Of a DNA stretch of 32,852 nucleotides, positions 18,349-26,325 are shown piece after piece. The notes under the pieces are model-generated. The model was not told the DNA's origin, did no database searches, and saw nothing but the letters and a program-made list of their open reading frames with translations. Source of the stretch: Candidatus Cerribacteria bacterium 'Amazon FNV 2010 28 9' (lineage in GTDB: Bacteria; Patescibacteriota; Microgenomatia; UBA1400; UBA12028). The stretch's first letter is position 1. Each line of letters begins with the position of its first letter. A program made the translations under genes and the position numbers. The stretch is from positions 1 through 32,852 of the forward strand of contig PSRQ01000017.1 in assembly GCA_003176165.1 (NCBI GenBank), in the 5' to 3' direction.

Positions 18349-18357
18349 TGCTACCAT
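18349..18357 (+). promoter_or_regulatory. Extended -10 (TGCTACCAT) just upstream of murE
   Basis: tgtgcTACCATaggggcATG: hexamer 18352-18357, ATG 18364. Confidence 0.4.
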
Positions 18358-18363
18358 AGGGGC

Positions 18364-19551
18364 ATGCTGCGTACACTCAAAAACACCGTTCACTATCTGG
18401 AAGCATTGAGTGCAAACCTAATCTATGGTTTTCCGGCAAATCGTCTAAAAGTACTTGCGATTACAGGAACAGATGGAAAAACGACGACAACCACTCTTCT
18501 CTATCACATACTCAAGACGGCAGGAAAGAAAGTAGCACTGATCAGTACCGTGGCTGCATATATTGGTGACGAAGAGATTGATACAGGTTTCCATGTGACC
18601 AACCCTTCACCATTTGCACTCCAAAAATTGCTTGCTCAAGTTGTTCGCAAAGACATTGAATATGTTGTGCTTGAGATTACGTCGCATGGAATTGATCAAT
18701 ACCGCAATGTCGGAATTATTCCAATTATTGCCGGAATTACCAACGTCACACATGAACACTTGGATTATCACAAAACATATGAAGCATATCTTCAAACAAA
18801 AGCGCGTTTATTACAAAAAAGTAAGCACGCAATCTTAAATAAAGATGCAAAGGAATCATTTGGGAAACTGCTTAACCTCGTAAAAAACTCTCATGTTCCT
18901 TTTGATGTGGTGACGACCCAAAAGATGAATAGATCTCTTCGGGAGGTTGCGCAGAAACGATTTGAAGGGCAGGCATACAACATAGAGAATACTGCGCTTG
19001 CGAGTAAGATGGCTGAGTTGGTTGGAGTTGATGAAAAAACTATTGCGCACGCCGTTGCTACTTTTCCCGGAGTCAAGGGTCGCATGGAGGAGATTAAAAA
19101 TAACAAAGGACTACGTATCATCGTTGACTTTGCACATACACCAAATGGTTTAGAACAAGCATTAAAAGCGGCACGCAAACAAACGATGCCAAAAGCATCA
19201 CTTATCGTTATTTTTGGTTGTGCGGGGTTACGAGATCATAGCAAGCGTCCGATGATGGGTGATATTGCGACACGTTTGGCTGATTTTGCGGTTTTTACGG
19301 CAGAGGACCCGCGCAACGAAAATATTTGGTCGATTATCAATCAAATGAAATCAGGCATAAAAACAGGTCACGATAAAGTTGTCAGTATGCCCGACCGTGA
19401 AGAAGCCATTGCGTTTGCTCTAACCCATTTGGCCAAAAAAGGTGATACGGTGATCATTTGTGGAAAAGGACATGAGAAAAGCATGAATATTGGAGGTGCA
19501 GAATATCCTTGGAGTGATCAAGATGCTGTGCGTACAGTGCTGAGTGCATAA
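18364..19551 (+). CDS. murE: UDP-N-acetylmuramyl-tripeptide synthetase, lacking most of the N-terminal domain
   Basis: ITGTDGKTTTTTLLYHIL, LEITSHGIDQYR, NVTHEHLDYHKTYEAYLQTKARL, VDFAHTPNGLEQAL, TAEDPRNEN, KGHEKSMNIGG. Confidence 0.9.
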   Translation: MLRTLKNTVHYLEALSANLIYGFPANRLKVLAITGTDGKTTTTTLLYHILKTAGKKVALISTVAAYIGDEEIDTGFHVTNPSPFALQKLLAQVVRKDIEYVVLEITSHGIDQYRNVGIIPIIAGITNVTHEHLDYHKTYEAYLQTKARLLQKSKHAILNKDAKESFGKLLNLVKNSHVPFDVVTTQKMNRSLREVAQKRFEGQAYNIENTALASKMAELVGVDEKTIAHAVATFPGVKGRMEEIKNNKGLRIIVDFAHTPNGLEQALKAARKQTMPKASLIVIFGCAGLRDHSKRPMMGDIATRLADFAVFTAEDPRNENIWSIINQMKSGIKTGHDKVVSMPDREEAIAFALTHLAKKGDTVIICGKGHEKSMNIGGAEYPWSDQDAVRTVLSA

Positions 19552-19561
19552 GGAAAATGAT

Positions 19562-20563
19562 ATGCCACGGAAAAAATCGAGTATTGTTGTCATTGGTGGT
19601 GGAACGGGAACCTATACACTGCTTTCGGGTTTGCGGGATATGGATGCAAATGTAACAGCATTGATGACAATGGTTGATGATGGTGGTTCAAATCGAATCC
19701 TTCGCGACGAGTTTGGCTTGCTTCCTACGTCAGGTGTACGTTTAGCGATGGTAGCGTTATCTGCCCAGCACTCACTTCTGCGTGAGCTTTTTTTATATCG
19801 TTTTCATAAGGGTACTGGTATATCAGGTATGACGTTTGGAAATTTATTTCTTGCTGCTGTAACTGATATTGTTGGTACCCAAAAAGAAGCAATTGAAAAG
19901 ACGTGCCAATTGCTGTCTGTACGTGGAACAATCCTTCCTATTTCCTATGACGACGTGCGCCTCGTTGCCACCTATGAAAATGGACATCAGGTTATTGGGG
20001 AACATATGATCGATGAACCACATCATGATGGGACGCTACGCATTACAAATATGACGACTATTCCAAAAGCACGTATTTCAAAAGAAGCCCGTGCAGCAAT
20101 TTTTGAGGCAGATCTTATAGTGCTGGGCCCTGGTGATTTTTATACAAATACTGTTGCGAATCTTGTGGTTGAAGGAGTAGCTGATGCGATCAACGGAAGT
20201 AAAGCGAAGGTTGTCTTTGTTTCTAACCTTATGACTAAATATGGTGAGGCATACAATTACACACTCTGTGATTACATTACTGATTTATCGGCATATATGT
20301 CGATTGAACGGCTTGATGCGGTTTTGGTGAATACTGATACGGATTATTCAGTTGACGCAATGGAGAAATATAAAAGTGAGAACTCAATTCCCGTCGTTGA
20401 CGACACTGACTCTTGTATACATTCACATATTCAGATTGTGCGTTTACCGCTCAGTAGCCACGAAATTGTAGATCCACAGAAGGGAGATCTGGTGAAACGG
20501 AGCATGATCCGTCATGATAGCCAAAAATTAGCAAAGGCAATTATGCGATTTATCCAACACTAG
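19562..20563 (+). CDS. yvcK: YvcK/GlmR-family (CofD-like) protein
   Basis: IVVIGGGTGTYTLLSGLRD, MVDDGGSNRILRDEFGLLPTSGVRLAMVAL, LIVLGPGDFYTNTVANLVVEGV, NLMTKYGEAYNYTLCDY. Confidence 0.93.
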   Translation: MPRKKSSIVVIGGGTGTYTLLSGLRDMDANVTALMTMVDDGGSNRILRDEFGLLPTSGVRLAMVALSAQHSLLRELFLYRFHKGTGISGMTFGNLFLAAVTDIVGTQKEAIEKTCQLLSVRGTILPISYDDVRLVATYENGHQVIGEHMIDEPHHDGTLRITNMTTIPKARISKEARAAIFEADLIVLGPGDFYTNTVANLVVEGVADAINGSKAKVVFVSNLMTKYGEAYNYTLCDYITDLSAYMSIERLDAVLVNTDTDYSVDAMEKYKSENSIPVVDDTDSCIHSHIQIVRLPLSSHEIVDPQKGDLVKRSMIRHDSQKLAKAIMRFIQH

Positions 20564-20565
20564 CT

Positions 20566-21264
20566 ATGGAGTTCCTTTCTACTTTTCCAGAATGTGTGAT
20601 TGGTATTTCTACGCTGAATGATGGTTCTGTTGATACGCTTGAGCATGTTCATGCGCTTTTAAATACTGTTGTGAGCTATCCCTTTGCGCAAATTGTACTC
20701 CCAAAGCATCAACATGCCACAATCTGTAGGCAAGTGAGTAGGCTAACTGAATCTGAAAATATGATGGTGGATGGGCTCATTACTTCAGATCCTGGAGTCG
20801 TCCTTGCACATCGTTTTGGAGATTGTGTCCCGATTGTTATTCTCGATCGACGACGACGTTGTCTGGCATCTTTACATGCTGGATGGAGAGGGCTAACGCA
20901 AGGGATTGTTGCAGAGGGTGTCCTTTCTTTGCAAGCTGTGCTTCGAAGTAATGTTGAAGATATATGGGTTTGGATTGGTCCGTGCATTCAGAAAAATTCA
21001 TATATAAGTAGAGATGAGCCTCTTCAGACTTCCTTACCGTATTGGAAGCCGTATATTACTCAAGAACAGAACGGATTTCACATTGATTTGCCTGGATTTA
21101 TTACCGCTCAATGTATACGACTTGGAATGAGTGAAGAACACATTATTAGTGATGGGCGCGATACGTATTCTCAAGAGAATATTTTTTATTCTCATCGTCG
21201 AGCGATGGAAGCAAATAACGCCGCTTCCGATGGGCGATTTGTCACTGTCGCATGGCTTGTGTAA
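20566..21264 (+). CDS. pgeF: Laccase-domain (YfiH/PgeF) family protein
   Basis: DGLITSDPGVVLAHRFGDCVPIVILD, ASLHAGWRGLTQGIV, WIGPCIQKNSYI. Confidence 0.85.
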   Translation: MEFLSTFPECVIGISTLNDGSVDTLEHVHALLNTVVSYPFAQIVLPKHQHATICRQVSRLTESENMMVDGLITSDPGVVLAHRFGDCVPIVILDRRRRCLASLHAGWRGLTQGIVAEGVLSLQAVLRSNVEDIWVWIGPCIQKNSYISRDEPLQTSLPYWKPYITQEQNGFHIDLPGFITAQCIRLGMSEEHIISDGRDTYSQENIFYSHRRAMEANNAASDGRFVTVAWLV

Positions 21265-21347
21265 CTCGTGGAGGGGAGTCTGCAATTAGCGTACAATAAG
21301 AACTTGCTTCCTTCTACAAACTAAAAACTATTAACTATACGCTACCT

Positions 21348-22826
21348 ATGAACCTTGATGACCTTCACCTCCTTGCTCGAAATAGGAGTCCTAAATCACT
21401 TTTTTCCAAAAGACATATTCATTTGGTTGGAATAAAAGGGGTAGCTGTTGCCTCATTAGCACAGTGCCTTATTGATCTAGGTATTCGGATTAGTGGAAGT
21501 GATGTAGAGGAAGAATTTGTTACCCAGCATCTGCTTGAAAAATTACATATTCCTCTGTTTGTTGGATTTGATCCATCACACGTTGAGAAGGATGTTGATT
21601 TGGTTATATATACGGGTGCGCATAAAGGAAGACAAAATAGCGAAGTTCAAGTTGCGATACAGCGCTCAATTCCAATTATTAGCCAGGCAGAAGCAATTGG
21701 ACAACTCATGGATAAGAAAAAAGGAGTCAGTGTTTGCGGAACAGGTGGGAAATCGACGACGAGTGCCATGATTGCGTGGATTGCTCATGTTGCTGGAATA
21801 CATCCGAGCTTCACCGTTGGAGTTGGGAATATCCCCGATCTTCACAAAACGGGAGAGTTCTCTATTGATGAACGATCACAGTGGTTTATTGCTGAAGCTG
21901 ACGAATATGCTGTAGATCCTCTTGTAGATCACAGACCTCGGTTTATCTTTCAACATCCACAAATTATTATCTGTACTAATCTTTCCTATGATCATCCAGA
22001 CATTTATGAAAATTTTGACCAAACAAAACAAACTTTCCTTTCTTTTTTTAACACGCTTCCCCAAGAGGGTATTCTCATCCTAAATGGAGATGATGAGCGA
22101 CTCACTTCACTTATTCCCAAATTGACCACCAAAGCTCGCGTAGTGCTAGTGGGTCAGCATGAAGGAAATGATATTTGGGTTCGGTCAACGAGTGTGGCAG
22201 AAGGGAAAACGCAGGCTCAAGTGACCTTTCATCTGCAAGGGAAACAAAAAAAGACAGAGGAGGTTATTCTTTTGCTTCCGGGGGTTTTTAATATGATGAA
22301 TGCAGCATTCGCAATTGCTGCGGCGGTGGCGATAGGTATCCCGCGTTTGACTGCGATCAGAGCGCTTGCGCAGTTTCATGGAACGATGCGGCGGTTTGAA
22401 CCAAAAGGAAATTTCCAAGGTATCCCTTGCTTTGATGATTATGCCCATACACCTGAAGAGATAGAGACGACACTTCATGCATTGAAAGAATGGTATCCTC
22501 ATCGAAAGCGTATTGTGATTTTCCAACCCCATACGTATTCTCGGACAAAAGCGCTTTTTGATCAATTTTCACAATCTTTTCACGATGCTGACGAAATTTA
22601 CTTCTTGGACATCTTTGCATCCGCCAGAGAGGCAGAAGATTCTTCTGTCTCAAGTGATAGGTTGGCTGAAGCAGTCAAAAAAAATGAGTCCGACAAAAAG
22701 GTGAAAAACGTGAAAACAGTTGAATGTGCTGCTGACGTAGTTAAACTTGCCGGACCTCAGTCAGTCATTGTGACAATGGGAGCAGGGGATGTATACAAGA
22801 TTTGGAGTTTGATTGAACTCAAGTAG
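21348..22826 (+). CDS. murC: UDP-N-acetylmuramate-L-alanine ligase
   Basis: HLVGIKGVAVASLAQCLIDLGIRISGSD, GTGGKSTTSAMIAWIAHVAG, EADEYAVD, NLSYDHPDIYEN, FDDYAHTPEEIETTL, FQPHTYSRTKALFDQF, TMGAGDVYKI. Confidence 0.9.
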   Translation: MNLDDLHLLARNRSPKSLFSKRHIHLVGIKGVAVASLAQCLIDLGIRISGSDVEEEFVTQHLLEKLHIPLFVGFDPSHVEKDVDLVIYTGAHKGRQNSEVQVAIQRSIPIISQAEAIGQLMDKKKGVSVCGTGGKSTTSAMIAWIAHVAGIHPSFTVGVGNIPDLHKTGEFSIDERSQWFIAEADEYAVDPLVDHRPRFIFQHPQIIICTNLSYDHPDIYENFDQTKQTFLSFFNTLPQEGILILNGDDERLTSLIPKLTTKARVVLVGQHEGNDIWVRSTSVAEGKTQAQVTFHLQGKQKKTEEVILLLPGVFNMMNAAFAIAAAVAIGIPRLTAIRALAQFHGTMRRFEPKGNFQGIPCFDDYAHTPEEIETTLHALKEWYPHRKRIVIFQPHTYSRTKALFDQFSQSFHDADEIYFLDIFASAREAEDSSVSSDRLAEAVKKNESDKKVKNVKTVECAADVVKLAGPQSVIVTMGAGDVYKIWSLIELK

Positions 22827-22828
22827 GG

Positions 22829-22834
22829 TATAAT
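22829..22834 (+). promoter_or_regulatory. Consensus -10 TATAAT 6 nt before murB ATG
   Basis: gtagggTATAATggtggtATG; -35 weak. Confidence 0.45.
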
Positions 22835-22840
22835 GGTGGT

Positions 22841-23842
22841 ATGCTCGACACTCAAATACAAGCATTATGCGACCGTTTCCCTGATTTATCTTGGAAACAG
22901 CAGGAAGTGCTAGCTCCTTACACATTTATGAAAGTAGGAGGACCTTCAAGTCTTTTTGTAGAGATACGAACTGTTGAAGAACTTTTTAGTGTCACTTCGT
23001 TTTGCTTTCTTCAACATATTCCATTCCGCATCCTGGGAGGAGCAAGCAATGTCATTATTGCAGATGAAGGATTAGATTGCTTAGTGATTCATAACCTCAC
23101 GAGTGAAATAACCGTCTCCCCAAAGGGAGATCGTACATATGAGGTAACAACTGATAGTGGTGTTATTACTGCTTTACTTGCAAATCGAACGATGGAGCAA
23201 GGTCTTTCAGGCCTTGAATATTTTGTGGGCGTCCCGGGGACGATCGGAGGAGCTGTCGTAAACAATTCCCATTTCACCGCGCAAGATTTGATTGGCAATG
23301 CTGTTTCAGCGGTAGAGGTGTGTTCTATCGATGGAAAGAGGGAAACATTGGCTGTAGAACATTTGAAATTTGATTACGACTATTCCATTTTTCATGAACG
23401 TAAAGATGTGGTGCTGCGTGTCACATTCCAACTAAAAAAAGACAATATTGAGAATATTCGGGAAAGAGTTAAAGCAGCGGCTTTGAAAAGAACACAAACC
23501 CAACCCATTGGTATTCCAAGTTCTGGCTGCATGTATCGCAATCCAATTATTACACTGGATCAGTTGATTTCGATAAAGAGGAAAATATCAATTCCAGAAC
23601 ATGCATATCATTCGAGGACAGACGGTAGCATTCAAATTGCGGCAGGTTTTTTGATTGACCGCGCTGGACTCAAAGGTGAGCGCGTAGGTGATGTCCAGGT
23701 GAGTGAAAAACATGCGACCTACATGATCAATGTGGGAAAAGCGACAGCTCATGATATCGAGGCTCTATGCGCTCGTGTTGAATCGAAAGTCCTTGAAACG
23801 TTTGGCGTACAATTGGAGCATGAAGTGTTTTTCTTAAAATAG
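22841..23842 (+). CDS. murB: UDP-N-acetylenolpyruvoylglucosamine reductase
   Basis: FMKVGGPSSLFVEI, FRILGGASNVIIADEGLDCLVI, GLEYFVGVPGTIGGAVVNNSH, PSSGCMYRNP, AAGFLIDRAGLKGERVGDVQVSEKHATYMIN. Confidence 0.95.
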   Translation: MLDTQIQALCDRFPDLSWKQQEVLAPYTFMKVGGPSSLFVEIRTVEELFSVTSFCFLQHIPFRILGGASNVIIADEGLDCLVIHNLTSEITVSPKGDRTYEVTTDSGVITALLANRTMEQGLSGLEYFVGVPGTIGGAVVNNSHFTAQDLIGNAVSAVEVCSIDGKRETLAVEHLKFDYDYSIFHERKDVVLRVTFQLKKDNIENIRERVKAAALKRTQTQPIGIPSSGCMYRNPIITLDQLISIKRKISIPEHAYHSRTDGSIQIAAGFLIDRAGLKGERVGDVQVSEKHATYMINVGKATAHDIEALCARVESKVLETFGVQLEHEVFFLK

Positions 23843-23851
23843 AAGGAAAGT

Positions 23852-25174
23852 ATGAGTACATATCACATTGCTGGAGGGACTCCTTTGTTTGGATCTGTGC
23901 GTCTTGGTGGTGCTAAAAACGCAAGCTTCAAACTTATGATCGCGAGTCTTTTGGCAGATTCTCCTTCGCGCCTCCTCAATTTTAGTCATATTAGCGATGT
24001 TGAGATGGTTGCCCGATTGATTACTTCACTCGGTGGGAAAGCAACAGAGATTGGAGATCGAGCTTATGTCATCGATCCCCGTAGTTTTCATTCTCACGTT
24101 ATTTCTGCAAGTACGGCAGAAGTTTCGCGAGCATCAACGATGTTTATTCCTGCGCTCGTTGCTCGGTTTGGAAAAGCAATTGTTCCTTTTCCAGGTGGTG
24201 ACAAAATTGGAAATCGCCCGCTTGAGCGTCATTTTGATGGACTCAAGGCATTAGGTATGAATATTCGTACAGAAGGAAATGCGATTGTGGTGGATGCACA
24301 GGAACTGCAAGGAACTACATATCGATTTGAAAAAAATACTCATACGGGAACAGAAACTCTCATCATGGCTGCTGTCAAAGCAAAAGGGAAAACACGCTTG
24401 GAAAATGTGGCATTGGAAACGGAAATTGATGATCTTATTCGATTTTTGAACCAAATGGGTGCAAAAATTACACGTCTTCCAGATCGTGTTATTGAAATCG
24501 AAGGAGTTGATCATTTAAGTGGTGCCATTCATACGATCATGCCAGACCAAAATCAAGCGGTTTCGTATGCGTGTGCTGCTCTTGCTACACAAGGTGATGT
24601 GATTGTGGAAGGAGCATTATCGAATAGTTTGGAAAGTTTCCTGAAAAAATTAGATGATATTGGTGCGGGATATGAAGTTGGTAATTTTGGAATTCGTTTC
24701 TTTTACAAAGGGGAATTAAGAGCTACAGATGTGACGACTGAGCCCGCTCCTGGATTTAAAACAGATTGGCAGCCTCTTTGGGTGACGATGATGACGCAAG
24801 CCACTGGTGTCAGTATTCTTCATGAGACAGTGTATGAAAGTCGTTTTGCGTATGCAGATGCGCTCAAAGAAATGGGTGCCTCAATTGAATTTTTTAATCC
24901 CTCAGTAAATAATCCCGACGAAGTGTATAACTTCAATCTGGCTGACGAAAAACTTGGAGCAGTGCATGCTGCTCGTATCTTGGGTCCAAGTCACCTCCAT
25001 GGTGGTGAGTTTACTGTCAAAGATTTACGCCATGGAGCCACATTAATGATTGCCGGATTGATTGCTGCTGGAGAGACCATTCTCCACGATCCTGAACACC
25101 AAATTGATCGAGGGTATGAAAAACTCCATGAGAAACTTGTAAAGATGGGTGCAAAAATAGAGGTTAGTGACTAG
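23852..25174 (+). CDS. murA: UDP-N-acetylglucosamine 1-carboxyvinyltransferase
   Basis: LGGAKNASFKLMIASLLAD, RASTMFIPALVARFGKAIVPFPGGDKIGNRPLERHFDGLKALG, DLRHGATLMIAGLIAAGETILHD; SD aaggaa. Confidence 0.95.
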   Translation: MSTYHIAGGTPLFGSVRLGGAKNASFKLMIASLLADSPSRLLNFSHISDVEMVARLITSLGGKATEIGDRAYVIDPRSFHSHVISASTAEVSRASTMFIPALVARFGKAIVPFPGGDKIGNRPLERHFDGLKALGMNIRTEGNAIVVDAQELQGTTYRFEKNTHTGTETLIMAAVKAKGKTRLENVALETEIDDLIRFLNQMGAKITRLPDRVIEIEGVDHLSGAIHTIMPDQNQAVSYACAALATQGDVIVEGALSNSLESFLKKLDDIGAGYEVGNFGIRFFYKGELRATDVTTEPAPGFKTDWQPLWVTMMTQATGVSILHETVYESRFAYADALKEMGASIEFFNPSVNNPDEVYNFNLADEKLGAVHAARILGPSHLHGGEFTVKDLRHGATLMIAGLIAAGETILHDPEHQIDRGYEKLHEKLVKMGAKIEVSD

Positions 25175-25218
25175 TCAGTTAGAGATTAGAAATATATAGT
25201 AGAGTTATATGTATGAAT

Positions 25219-25243
25219 CTAGTAACTAAAACCTAGTTACTAG
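25219..25243. repeat. Inverted repeat CTAGTAACTA-AAACC-TAGTTACTAG
   Basis: Perfect 10-bp arms with 5-nt loop in the murA-mraY junction. Confidence 0.85.
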
Positions 25244-25254
25244 CAACTTATAAT

Positions 25255-26289
25255 ATGCTTGCTTTTTACCTTGGACTACTTATCGTTTCTTTTCTGGTCA
25301 CCAGCGTAGCAATCGTGCCATTTATTGACGCGCTCTATAGAGTAAAATTTCAGCGACAAAAACAAATTACAATTGATGCACTTGGCAAACGAAGTCCAAT
25401 TTTCGATAAATTTCATCAACACAAAGCAGGAACTCCAGTTGGGGGAGGCATGCTTATTATTGCTGTGGTTGCGATCCTTTTCACCCTCATGATGACACTT
25501 ATGCGCCTTTCAGGGCGTTCATTGGTTCTTGTCTATCCGATCCAACCTGAAATTGGAGTGATCTTTTTTACATTTATTTCATTTGGATTATTGGGGCTAT
25601 ATGATGATTTGAAAAAATTTTTTGGTTTTCAAAAATCAAAATTTTTTGGCATGCGAATGTCGCAAAAATTTTTCGTCCAGTGGATATTGGCACTCATTAG
25701 CGCATACATGTTGTATCATTCGCTGGGAATTTCATTCCTTCATATTCCATTTCTTGGTCTCATTCAGATGGGATGGCTGTATGTTCCATTTGCTGCGTTT
25801 ACGATCGTCTCGTTCACCAACGCCATCAATATTACAGATGGTTTAGATGGCCTGGCAGCAGGTATTTTGACAATCTGTCTGTTTGGTTTTTGGATTTTAT
25901 CTGCATCTGTCCTTGACACTCCTGTCTCCATCTTTGTTTCATTGTGGATTGGAAGTCTGATCGCTTTCTTGTATTTCAACGTGCATCCGGCACGCATTTT
26001 TATGGGTGATGTCGGCGCATTAGCATTTGGAGCGACCTTAGCGGTTGTCGGACTTCTGCTAGGGAAGATTCCAGGACTTGTGATCGTGGGTGGGCTTTTT
26101 ATCGTGGAAGTGTTGACGAGCCTCATTCAACTAATTTCCAAAAAATTTCTTCACAAAAAAGCCTTTCCTGTGGCTCCTTTGCATCTCTATCTTCAACATA
26201 TCGGGTGGACGGAGTCTAAAATCGTTATGCGTGCCTGGTTGGCAGGGATGATCTTAACGATCATTGGGATCTGGATCTCGATTGTGTAA
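25255..26289 (+). CDS. mraY: Phospho-N-acetylmuramoyl-pentapeptide transferase
   Basis: HKAGTPVGGGMLII, FGLLGLYDDLKKF, NAINITDGLDGLAAG, FMGDVGALAFG, APLHLYLQHIGWTESKIVMRAW. Confidence 0.93.
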   Translation: MLAFYLGLLIVSFLVTSVAIVPFIDALYRVKFQRQKQITIDALGKRSPIFDKFHQHKAGTPVGGGMLIIAVVAILFTLMMTLMRLSGRSLVLVYPIQPEIGVIFFTFISFGLLGLYDDLKKFFGFQKSKFFGMRMSQKFFVQWILALISAYMLYHSLGISFLHIPFLGLIQMGWLYVPFAAFTIVSFTNAINITDGLDGLAAGILTICLFGFWILSASVLDTPVSIFVSLWIGSLIAFLYFNVHPARIFMGDVGALAFGATLAVVGLLLGKIPGLVIVGGLFIVEVLTSLIQLISKKFLHKKAFPVAPLHLYLQHIGWTESKIVMRAWLAGMILTIIGIWISIV

Positions 26290-26310
26290 AGTGCAGAACT
26301 TGGCAAGGTC

Positions 26311-26319
26311 TGGTACACT
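26311..26319 (+). promoter_or_regulatory. Extended -10 (TGGTACACT) upstream of the murL-like gene
   Basis: TACACT 26314-26319, 6 nt to ATG 26326. Confidence 0.4.
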
Positions 26320-26325
26320 GTATAT

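Noticed and set aside
23511-23541. MurB PSSGCMYRNP (Cys at the catalytic Ser position)
   Set aside because: Cys at this position (xAGCxFKNP-type) is, to my knowledge, a fairly common MurB variant, so not singled out as unusual.
25249-25254. TATAAT as a leaderless-type -10 box for mraY
   Set aside because: Directly abuts the ATG (0-nt gap), which would place the TSS inside the ORF; does not fit the 6-7 nt layout of the others.
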